Notes under the pieces: model-generated
Told to the model about the DNA's origin: nothing
Seen by the model: the letters and a program-made list of their open reading frames with translations, nothing else
Database searches by the model: none
Shown: positions 12,481 through 20,495 of the stretch, one piece after another
Layout of the letters: every line of letters begins with the position of its first letter
Position numbering within the stretch: position 1 is the first letter of the stretch
Made by a program: the position numbers and the translations under genes
From: Xylaria sp. FL1777
Taxonomy: Eukaryota; Ascomycota; Sordariomycetes; Xylariales; Xylariaceae
Length of the DNA: 27,631 bases
Assembly (NCBI GenBank): GCA_022578965.1
Contig: MU400885.1
Span: 1 to 27,631 of the forward strand
Direction: 5' to 3'

Positions 12481-12743
12481 TATTATTATATAAAATAGTT
12501 AAACTTACTACTATTAAAGCTAAAAAAGCTAAAGAACGCACTTTAGCAATAATACTACTAAAAAAAATTAAAGAACTTATAATTATTACATAAATTAAAA
12601 TAATAACGCTATAAAAAATTAATTTAGTAAACTTAATTAAGTTAAAAAACGCGCGCTAAAATATAAGCTTAAATAATAATTAATTAGTAGTACTTAAAAC
12701 TACTATTAATAATAGTATAGCGCTATATATTACATTAATTTAT

Positions 12744-12890
12744 AAAGCTTATACTTTGAAAACTTTTATATACCTTAAATAAAACAAAACTATTAAAGCT
12801 TTAAAACAAAACTTTTATTAATTAATGTTTAAATAAAATATATAAAAATACATTTATAACTACTATAAGTATTATTATAATAAACAACCT
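12744..12890 (+). other. Integrase H2C2 zinc-finger region of the Gypsy relic
   Basis: The frame reads AYTLKTFIYLK, then NKTIKALKQNFY, then KYIYNYYKYYYNKQ. It aligns with the integrase N-terminal HHCC module (H..H, Q.FYWP, Y...C..C). All four metal ligands are now tyrosine: the two histidines at 12750 and 12771, and the two cysteines at 12861 and 12870. CAT/CAC to TAT/TAC and TGT/TGC to TAT/TAC are the changes RIP makes. Confidence 0.8.
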
Positions 12891-12939
12891 TAAAATAAAA
12901 CTTTTAGCTTATTATATTTAATATTAATACTAATAGTAA

Positions 12940-13400
12940 TATAAAAATACGTAATAATTAATAATAAAACAATACTAAAAAATAAACATAAATATAATTA
13001 TATATAAGCATTGATTAATAAATTTAGTAAGCTTATTATTATAATACTAAAATAAAAAACTAATAAAAGCAAAAACGTAAAAATTAAATATTATAAAATA
13101 GCTTATTGTTTTTTAAAAATATTAAACGTTTAAATATTTAATAACGTAAAACTATTTATTTTAGCTTTTATAGCTAAAATTAACAAGCTTATAAAAACTA
13201 AGCATTGCTATAAAAGTACACTATATCTTTAAACATAAAGCATTATTAAGTTTATTAATTAAAAACTAAACTAATAAATAAAATTCTATATTAATAAGTA
13301 TTAAAACAATTAAAACAACTATTTATTAGCATTAAACTTTATATATAATGTTTTATAATATTTATTTATTAATATAGCACTACTAAAAATAGCTATAAAA
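12940..13400 (+). other. Integrase catalytic core of the Gypsy relic, DDE lost
   Basis: Recognisable landmarks are IINNKTILK (for a DFKT-type first-Asp motif), then IFNNVKLFILAF (for SDRGxxFTSxF), then a decayed STxxHPQTDGxTE(I/V)NQ-LdQ segment, with QKLNQ followed by IKFYINKYQNNQNNYL (for the Y...QDNW..LP motif). The two aspartates are now asparagine and the glutamate is lysine, all transitions. The module is typical in length and order for Ty3/Gypsy integrase and cannot be functional. Confidence 0.82.
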
Positions 13401-13828
13401 GTTAAACTTTATAACTTATTATTAATAAAAATAATAAACTTAAAACTAATAATTAAACTTAAACGTAAAGCATTAAAACTTGCTAAATAAACATATAAAG
13501 TATAATAAATAGTATATAAAGCAGCTTTAAAAGCTTAAAAAAAGCAAAAAATCTAAGCTAATAAAAAAAAAATAACTTATAAACTTTAAAAAAAAAACAT
13601 AGTATTTTTACTAAAAAAAGGATTTATTATATAAGCTTTAACTATAAAGCTAAACTTATAGTTTATAAAACTTTTTTAAATTATAAAAAAACAAAAATAT
13701 AGCTATATATTAAACCTTTTAAAATTATATAAAATAAAGAACTTATTTTATGCTAACTAGCTAAAAAAAGCAGCTAATAATTTATTACTTTAATAAGTTT
13801 AAGTATTATTATTGCTTAAAAAAATTAA

Positions 13829-14005
13829 CAGCAAACCTAAATTTAAAATAAAACTTATTAAAAAGTTAAAACTATATAGTAAAAACTGCTAACTATTATA
13901 AATAAAATAGCTATAAAATTATAATAAATATTATTAAATATATTTTTTAATAAAAACTTTAAAAATATTAATTATATTATTATATAATTAATATTAATAA
14001 AATTA
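13829..14005 (+). other. Chromodomain-like C-terminal tail of the Gypsy relic
   Basis: After the integrase C-terminal domain the frame reads SKPKFKIKLIKKLKLYSKN, then QLLQIKQLQNYN. This resembles the start of integrase-linked chromodomains (EFEVE.I...+L.Y..N.QL.Y.+KW.GY). In the next frame NKNFKNI follows (for the ENFKNA motif after a chromodomain). This points to a chromovirus-type element. Aromatic-cage residues cannot be scored in a sequence this mutated. Confidence 0.6.
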
Positions 14006-15951
14006 TTTAATAAATATTATAATTATTATTAAGTATTTTTATATATTTAATAAATAAATTAATATATTAAACTTAATATTATTATTATTAATAACTTGCT
14101 GTATTGCTTTATAGCGCAGTTTTTTTATTTGTATACTTATAAATAAAATTATATAAAAAGCCGGATAAAAACTTTATGCAATAATATTTATGCTATTACT
14201 TTAAAGTTTTTTTACTTTATAATAACTAGTTTTTATTAATTAGCTTGCTAAACAAAAAGTAATAGTTAAAAAGCAAAAGAACTTTTTTTAAAGCTTTTAG
14301 ACTTTTTGCTTTTTTAGAAAACATATAAAAGCTTTTTTTTTGTTTTTTAGAACTTTTAAAAAAGTACTTTTGCTTTTTTTGCTGGTTTTTTTTTTATTTT
14401 CTGCCTTTTTTTTTCTTTTTTTATTTTTTTTTATTTTAACTGCTTTGTTTTATATTGCTATTTTATTAATAATAAATAGCTATTTTGCAATATTACTTAC
14501 AGCTTTAAGCTTTTTTATAGCTAGTTATAAATTTTTATTAGTTTATAATAGTTTAGCTATAAAGCTTTTTTATAGCTGTTTTTTTTTGTTTTTTAGTAAG
14601 TTATAATATAAGATTATATGCTAAAAAGTTTTTTTTTTTTTTGCATATTTGCAAAAAAGCATAAAAAAGCTTAAAACTTTTTTTTTATATAAAAACGCTT
14701 TTAGTTTTATTTTTTTAATACGCATTTATATTATTATAGCTACTTTATGCGTTAATAATTTGCTATATTTTTTAAAAGCTTTATTTTTGCTAAGCTTTTG
14801 TTTAATTATTACTAAATAATTACTGCTTGTTTTAGTTTAGCTTTATTTGCTTATTTTTTTTTTTTTAATAAAATTTTAAGTTTTTTTTTTTTTAATTATT
14901 TTTTTTGCTAAAAGTTTAAAGCTAACGTTAGATTTTTTTTAGCTATACTTTTATTGTTGTTTATAAGCCTGCTTTTTGTTTAGTTTTTAGCTTTTTAAGC
15001 TTTTATATTTTAAATAACGGTTTTAATTTTTTTTGTTGCTTTTTAAATTAACTTTTTAGTTATTAAGCTTTTTATATAATATTTATAAGCTATTGTTTTA
15101 TTGCTAAAATATAAGTTAATAAAAAAGATTTTTATTTTAGTTTTTAAGTATTTTATTTTAGTTGCTTTAAAAGCTTTAGCTATATATTTAAAACATTTGT
15201 TTTAAATTATTATTAATAAATTAATAATGCTTTTTGCTTTATTTTTTTTAAAGTTTTTATGCTAAGTTATTATATTATAAGCTAAAATACTTTATATTAT
15301 TATAACATATATTTGCTTTACTTTTGTTATATTATTGCTTTATATAAAGTTTTATAGCTTAATTATTATATATAATTAAATGCTTAGTTTTTTTTTAAGC
15401 TTTATTAAATGTTTTTTTTATTTTATATTTTTATTAAATTATATTTTTAAAAATTTTGCGCTGTTTTTTAAATATACTATTATATTAAAAAAGTATACTA
15501 TTTATATAAGCATTATTTTATTGCTAAAAAAGTATATTAATTTATTTTTTTGTAGTATAAACTTTATTTTATGTTATTTTATTTAGCTTTTATATATTTT
15601 TTATGCTATTTTTAAAGCTTTGCAGTTTTGCTTTATATTTAAGTTTATTATAATAAAGTTAATATTATTAGTAAAATTAACTATTATTAATTTTTAGTAT
15701 ATAGTAAAATTATTATAATATATTAAAATATATAAAAAAAAAAAAAAAAGTAAAAATAAAAACTTTTAAAGAACTTTAGCTTTTAGTACTATTAGCTAAA
15801 ATACTGCTTTATTAAAGCAAAAATATATTATATAGTTTAATATAAAAAAGTTTACTTATATAATTATTTAAAAAAAAAAAGCTTTTTTATTATAAAATAT
15901 ATATTATCTTTTTTTATTAATAATATTAAAAGTTTTTATAATGTTTAGCTA
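14006..15951 (-). other. T-rich RIP-eroded DNA, probably minus-strand element remains
   Basis: Strand composition flips here from A-rich to strongly T-rich on the plus strand, as if coding were on the minus strand. Minus-strand reading of 14340-14606 gives a basic glutamine/lysine-rich stretch with stops only at glutamine-like positions. Reading of about 14881-15060 looks similar. I recognise no domain. The plus-strand open frames at 14340-14606 and 15380-15586 are the hydrophobic mirror of this T-richness. A patch at 14088-14190 with gctgtattgc and aaaagccggat is less eroded and could be an element boundary. An A-run (16 A) lies at about 15733-15748. No LTR pair was found. Confidence 0.45.
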
Positions 15952-15959
15952 TAATAAAA
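15952..15959. repeat. 8-bp target-site duplication, left
   Basis: taataaaa directly precedes the inverted terminus of the G+C-rich element and recurs at 16603-16610 directly after it. Confidence 0.85.
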
Positions 15960-16024
15960 GGCAATTAATACACCGGCATGAAGAATTGCTATACCGGCAT
16001 GACCTTATACAGGCATGACTTTTT
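15960..16024 (+). repeat. Left terminal inverted repeat with internal 3x motif
   Basis: The terminus starts ggcaattaataca. It contains accggcatga twice and a related acaggcatga once, about 24 bp apart. Such subterminal repeats are common transposase-binding arrangements in hAT elements, though that role is inferred. It matches the right terminus except at six positions. Confidence 0.85.
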
Positions 16025-16114
16025 CCGGGGGTTTTATTGGCTGAAATTGGGGCTTGCTAAGCAAAACTTCTAGCGTTAATCCGTTTAGCCTACTAACCCG
16101 CGCGCAAGGGCTAC

Positions 16115-16169
16115 AATGGCCGCCAAGGCTGCAAAGGCTGCAATGGCTGCAATGGCTGCAATGGCTGTA
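16115..16169 (+). repeat. 9-bp minisatellite
   Basis: About five units of aatggctgc and its variant aaggctgca run in tandem. The same 9-mer-like word (tatgatggc, tatggtggc) forms part of the 23-bp units downstream. Confidence 0.85.
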
Positions 16170-16180
16170 TACGCAAGGGC

Positions 16181-16272
16181 TACGAAGGCTATGATGGGTT
16201 GGCTACGAAGGCTATGATGGGTTGGCTACGAAGGCTATGATAGGTTGGCTACGAAGGCTATGATGGGTTGGC
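16181..16272 (+). repeat. 23-bp minisatellite, 4 exact-length units
   Basis: Units at 16181, 16204, 16227 and 16250 read tacgaaggctat followed by gatgggttggc. Only the third differs (gataggttggc), a TGG-to-TAG transition. Confidence 0.95.
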
Positions 16273-16480
16273 TAGGTTGGCTGTGATGGCCGCGATGGGT
16301 TGGCCGCGATGGGTTGGCTATGGTGGCTGCGATGGGTTGGCTATGATGGCCGCGATGGGTTGGCTATGGTGGCCGCGATGGGTTGGCTGCGATGGGTTGG
16401 CTATGATGGCCGCGATGGGTTGGCCGCGATGGGTTGGCTATGGTGGCCGCGATGGGTTGGCCGCGATGGGTTGGCTGCAA
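16273..16480 (+). repeat. Composite 14/23-bp minisatellite
   Basis: The core gatgggttgg starts at 16294, 16308, 16331, 16354, 16377, 16391, 16414, 16428, 16451 and 16465, so successive spacings are 14, 23, 23, 23, 14, 23, 14, 23 and 14. The 23-bp unit equals the 14-bp unit (cgcgatgggttggc) plus a 9-bp word (tatgatggc or tatggtggc). Confidence 0.92.
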
Positions 16481-16537
16481 AAGCCGCGATGGTACTACAT
16501 GCACTAACAATTATTTTCTGGGCTAATGGGAGGGCTA

Positions 16538-16602
16538 GAAAAGTTATGCCTGTGTAAGGTTATGCCGGTGTAGCAATTCTTTATGCCGGTGTATCAATTG
16601 CC
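16538..16602 (-). repeat. Right terminal inverted repeat
   Basis: Read on the minus strand it starts ggcaattgataca and repeats the left terminus, including the three ccggcat-type motifs. Six single-base differences from the left end are all transitions in CA/TG context. Confidence 0.85.
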
Positions 16603-16610
16603 TAATAAAA
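16603..16610. repeat. 8-bp target-site duplication, right
   Basis: taataaaa, identical to 15952-15959. Confidence 0.85.
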
Positions 16611-18884
16611 ACGCTATGCTTTTTTTGCTAATTGCTTTTTTTGCTATTTTTAATATTAGTTTAATAGCTATATTTATTAATTTGTTTTATTTATTGCTTA
16701 TTTAATTATTTAATAAAAAACTTTCTTGCTTAATTATTTTTGTTATATAATAATATAGCTTTTTTTTAGTACTTTTTTTATTATATAAATAAGCATAATA
16801 AAGCGTTACTTTTTAGCTGTTTTTTTAGTTTTTTTTAACTTTTTAAGTTTAAATATAATTATTATTTTTATTTGCTTAAATTGCATTAAATAATATTTTA
16901 ATAAAAAGCTAGCAATATATAATATTATTATTTTTTTTATTAAAGCAAGTTTATAAACTTTAAAAAAGCTATTAAATAATAACTTATTTTTTAATGCTTT
17001 TTATAATGCTAACTTTTATATTAATAATATTATATTTTTTTTTTATATTAATATTAATTATAAACTTTTAATAGTTATTATAAATTAAGTTTTTTGTAAG
17101 TATATTAAATAAGTTTACTAATAATGCAAAAAAAAAGCGTTTTATTAATAAAGCTGTTTTTTTTTTAAAAAATATTAATAAAAAGCAGCTTATTTTTTGT
17201 TTATTTTAGCAATAAAATTGCAATAATTTTTAAAGCTAGCTTATAAATAAATTTTGTTTATTTAGTTAAGCTTTATAATAACTTAAAGTTTTTAAATGCT
17301 TTTATAAGTGCTTATTTTTAGCTGCATTTTTGCGCTTTTTTTATTTTATTATTAAAAGCTTTTTTTTTTTTTAAGGGCTTATTATGCTGCTTTAGTTTTT
17401 TTGCTTTAAAATCTGCAGTATGTTTATTTTGCTTTTTTTTTATTTTAACTACTTTTAAAAATTACTAAAGTAATACTTAATGTTTTTTTTTATAGTTTTT
17501 TTAAATGTTGTTTTATTTGCTATTTTTATTAGTTATTAAATTAAAAAGTTAAAAGTATTATTTAGCTTACTAAGTATATATAACATATATATTTTTATAA
17601 TAATAGCTTTTGTTTTTATAGCTGCTTTATTTTTGTTTAGTTTAAACTAGTTTTATTTTTTTGCTTTTTTTAAGTACTTTTATAAAGCTGCTTTTAAGTT
17701 AATTATAACTTTTAATGCTTTATAGTTTAAACTTAGCTATTTTAAGTTTTTTTAATAAATAATAGCTAAATTATTAAACATTTATATTAAGTTTATTATT
17801 AAGTTTTTTTGCTTATGTTTTATTTTAGTTACTTTTTTTTAAAAAGTAGTTAGTATAAAATCTTATTATATAATAAACTTAAGCAGTTTATTTGCTTTTT
17901 AGCTTTTTTTGCTTTTTAAGTTTTATAATAAATAATAAAAATTAAAGTTATTTATAAATATATAGCGTTTTTTTAGTTTGCTTACTTTATATATTTTTTA
18001 AATTAAACTATATTATACTGTTTTTTTTTAATTTAATAAATATATTAATTATAAAGTTATTATTAAGTTATTATTACTTATTATAATTTTTGCTTAATTT
18101 TTATTAGCGTTTTTTGCTAGTGTTTTTATTATAATTTTTTTATTTATATATAATATAGCTTTGCTTTTTAACTAAATAACTTAATAGTTATTATTACTAA
18201 AGCAATATATATTGCTATATTTATTAATTATTAGTTTTTAAACTATTATATAATTAAAACTATTATTTTATAGCATATATATTATATTGCTTTTAAATTT
18301 TATAATGTTTTAAAAAGCAATATTATATATTATTAAATTAACAAAAATAAGTTTTTGCTTGTATTGCTAGTTTACTATTTTTTTGCTAGTAATTTTTTTT
18401 TATTTAATTATATAAATATTAATATTATTAATATTTTTAAACTATTTTTGTTTACTTTTTTGCTTATTATTAATATTTTTTTTAGCACTTTAAAAGCTTT
18501 TAAGTTGCAATATATATGCTGCTTTTGCTTTATTTTTTTGTTTAACTTTTTTTTAGCAAGCTTTGTTTTATATTGCGTGTACTTTTTTATAGTTTATATA
18601 TTTTTGCTTTGCTTTTTGCGTTTTTATTAAATAGCTTTTTTTTTTTTTTAATGCTTTAAAGCTAAATAATAGCTATACTTTAAGTTTTTGCAGCAATATT
18701 TAGCTATATATTTATATTTATAACAATTAAAGCACTATATAATTTTAAGCTGTATAATAAAAAGTTTGCAGTTAAACAGCTAAGCTTTTTATAAAAAACT
18801 ATTATTATATATTGTTTTAATTGCTATTATATTGCTTATATATAGCAATATTACTGCAAATTTAGCTTTTATGTTTTTAAGTAG
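16611..18884 (-). other. T-rich RIP-eroded DNA, unidentified minus-strand element remains
   Basis: This continues the T-rich plus strand interrupted by the 643-bp element. On the minus strand several stretches stay open apart from glutamine-type stops: about 18630-18355 (TIKKYTQYKTKLAKKK and onward), 17700-17461 (KAAIKTKAIIIKIYML) and 17460-17221 (NKHTADFKAKKLKQHNK). They are lysine-rich with no catalytic motif I can name. The 91-codon plus-strand open frame at 18355-18630 is the mirror of the first. This could be the body of the element whose ORF1-like part lies at 19340-19797. No poly(A) end or terminal repeat defines its limits. Confidence 0.4.
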
Positions 18885-19420
18885 CTATAACGGACCTATT
18901 ATACATTAATATAACAGGTTTGCTTTTAGGGTCTTAATTTGCAAGTAATAATAGGATTTTTAACAGTGGTTCGTTAAGGAGGTTTTTGAGGTACTTTTAT
19001 TACTGTGCATTAATAAGGGTTTTAAAAGATTAAAAGTAATAAGTATATTAGTGCTTAGTAGTTATAAAAAATTAATAGCTAAAAAGCTAAAAACTAAGTA
19101 AGTAATTAAATATAAAAAGTGCATAATTATATAAACAAAGGAAATAGTAGTAGTAATTTATAAACGTTGTTTTTTTTAATAAACTTAACGTTATATCGTT
19201 TTAAGTTTAAGGCTTAATAAACTTAACGCTTAAATCTATTAAGTTTAAGGCTTAATAAACTTAACGCTTAAGTTTGTTAAGTTTATACATTAAACCCTTA
19301 TAGTGGTTTAAATACATATTTTTTTAATAAATAGGACTTTTTTTACGCATGTTTTTTTTATACTTAGCCTTTTAACTAGCCTAGTTAGCCCATTTTATAA
19401 CAGTAGCATTTTTTTATATT
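18885..19420. other. Less-eroded island of unknown origin
   Basis: Between two heavily eroded stretches this segment keeps GG, GA, CC and TC steps (cggacc, agggtc, tggttcgttaaggagg, tgaggta, tagcccatt). It has a small tandem repeat (19177-19290). I see no convincing open frame, tRNA or terminal repeats. The words ggacctatt near 18894 and aataggact near 19331 are only weakly inverted relative to each other. It may be a younger insertion or a single-copy patch. Confidence 0.45.
19177..19290 (+). repeat. 38-bp tandem repeat, 3 units
   Basis: Units begin at 19177, 19215 and 19253, each starting taataaacttaacg. The first two end aagtttaaggct and the third is partial. Each unit can fold on itself because aaacttaa and ttaagttt are complementary. 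Confidence 0.9.
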
Positions 19421-19797
19421 TTGTAATTTTAAAGTGTTTATTATATAGTAATTATAATAAATTTTTGTTTAAATGTATTGCTTTAATATGTTTTACTAAA
19501 ATACTTTTTATTATTAGTGCTATTTTTTTTTGTTATACTTTTAACTTTTTTTTAAAAGCTTTTATAATTTATTTTTTTTTTTTAGCTTTTTAAAGTACTG
19601 CTTTTTTAAAAGTAATTACTATATTTTTACTATATAGCTTTTTAGTAGCAATTATATTACTGCTTATAAGCGCTATATTTACTGCTTTAATAATATTAGC
19701 TAATATTTTATTTTTAAAGTTATTAGCTTATTTTTTAACTTTAATTAGCACTTTTTTGTTTTGCTTAAATAATATTGCTTTATTATTATAAACTAGC
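19340..19797 (-). pseudogene. Possible LINE ORF1 (Tad-type gag-like) relic
   Basis: Minus-strand reading from about 19797 gives NKAILFKQNKKVLIKVKK, then NIIKAVNIALISSNIIATKK, then LYSKNIVITFKKAV. This resembles the segment of fungal Tad-type ORF1 proteins that reads approximately like (E)LxVK...(I)xAxxLxSGDIxIxT. Further on, ILVKHIKAIHLNKN and ITKYKKM could match the following VHGV region. ORF1 products bind the LINE RNA. The match is from memory of the family pattern, in mutated sequence, so it is tentative. The island begins immediately downstream and may interrupt it. Confidence 0.4.
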
Positions 19798-20495
19798 TAT
19801 AAAGCTACTATTTATACTTAAAATTTTAGCGTGTTTACATTTAATAAAGTTTATTAAAAAAGCTTTTAAATAGTATTTTTAACGCTTTTTTAGTTAGTTT
19901 TTATAGCAGCATTTAAATTATAGCAAGTTATAAATATATTAAGGTTATTTTTATTATTAAGCTTTATGCTTTGCTAGCTTTTTTAAGCTTTTTTTAATAT
20001 ATATGCTATTTATGCTTTTTTTGCGTTTTTTTAAAAAGAAATTCTTTTTGCTATTTTTTCTTTTATTAATAGCTATAATACTAGTTTTATAATTTTATTA
20101 ATTATTTTTTATATACTAAGAAGTTTATTAGCTTTACATTTTTTATTAAAACGCTGCTATATTATAGTTGCATTATTAATAAGTTTTAATAGCATATTAG
20201 TTACATTTTTAATAAATAGGTTATTTAATACCATTTTTCTGTTTTTTGTTATATTTGCATTCTGCAAATAAAATATAACTTATTTAGTAAATAAAAGTTG
20301 CTACGCTAATTTTAGCAATTTTAATTATTTAATAATTAAGCTTAAACCTATAAAATTATAGTTAAGTATAAAAAATTCAAAAAAGGTCTTATATTAAACT
20401 TAAATAATTTATTTAATAAAATGATTAAATTAATTAATAAATAATGTTGTTTATAAATAAGCAAATTATTTAAACAAATTAGCTACTTTTTTAAT
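19798..20495. other. RIP-eroded spacer, no gene seen
   Basis: T-rich to about 20230, then mixed. Small features only: an imperfect hairpin at about 20247-20280 (gttatatttgca against tgcaaataaaatataac) and a slightly less eroded aaaaattcaaaaaaggtct at about 20365. It may contain the 5' part of the minus-strand LINE-like relic. I recognise no motif. Confidence 0.5.

Larger units (their letters stand above)
11775..14005 (+). pseudogene. Ty3/Gypsy retrotransposon pol relic (RT end, RNase H, integrase, chromodomain-like tail)
   Basis: The element once encoded the polyprotein that copies the RNA genome into DNA and integrates it. One frame (codon starts at multiples of 3, e.g. 11961) stays in register for about 720 codons. 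Its stops are TAA or TAG, fitting CAA/CAG/TGG hit by RIP. Order seen: RT thumb (about 11790-11960, KVKAI then FFLKLYNF for FLGLCNFY), connection (11961-12116, ISNIAALLN then ACKAFILAFF for the APILAFF region), RNase H (about 12120-12480, KFFIVINYQALLYFLSK for FFIVTDHRALxYFLSK), integrase zinc finger (12744-12890), integrase core (about 12940-13400) and a chromodomain-like tail (from about 13829). The 5' end with gag, protease and the RT active site is missing, because copy B ends at 11770. A +1 shift near 13950 reads NKNFKNI, as in chromovirus tails. Any 3' LTR is not recognisable. Confidence 0.9.
15960..16602. mobile_element. Non-autonomous DNA transposon (643 bp, 8-bp TSD), G+C-rich
   Basis: Termini 15960-16024 and 16538-16602 are reverse complements over about 65 bp, starting ggcaatt, and are flanked by perfect 8-bp direct repeats. 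Long inverted ends plus an 8-bp duplication fit a hAT-type element (P and Merlin superfamilies also make duplications about this long). The interior has no transposase: it is 9-, 14- and 23-bp minisatellite repeats. It is far richer in G+C than the flanks and nearly free of erosion, so it arrived after most of the surrounding mutation or escaped it. Open frames at 16268-16507 and 16300-16557 exist because the repeats lack stops; their repeated MAAMGW-like products are probably not genes. Confidence 0.85.

Noticed and set aside
14006..14200. 3' LTR of the Gypsy relic
   Set aside because: An LTR is expected here, but no second copy, TG...CA ends or polypurine tract could be identified by eye, so it is not annotated.
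14340..14606. 88-codon plus-strand open frame with hydrophobic product
   Set aside because: The phenylalanine/leucine-rich product simply reflects T-rich DNA. The opposite strand gives a more protein-like basic reading. There is no plausible gene context.
15380..15586. 68-codon plus-strand open frame
   Set aside because: Same T-rich composition effect; no domain and no conservation visible within the window.
16115..16480. CRISPR-like array
   Set aside because: Units are contiguous 9/14/23-bp tandem repeats without unique spacers, inside a transposon in a eukaryote-like context.
16268..16557. Two overlapping open frames encoding tryptophan/glycine-rich repeats
   Set aside because: They overlap in different frames of the same minisatellite, which is open only because its unit lacks stops. 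Both periods shift frame, so neither frame looks selected.
18355..18630. 91-codon plus-strand open frame resembling a membrane protein
   Set aside because: Hydrophobic because of T-richness. The minus strand of the same interval reads as a lysine-rich relic with glutamine-type stops, which fits its neighbours better.
19177..19290. Replication-origin iterons
   Set aside because: Only three 38-bp units, with no initiator gene or other origin features, and the context is fungal relic DNA.
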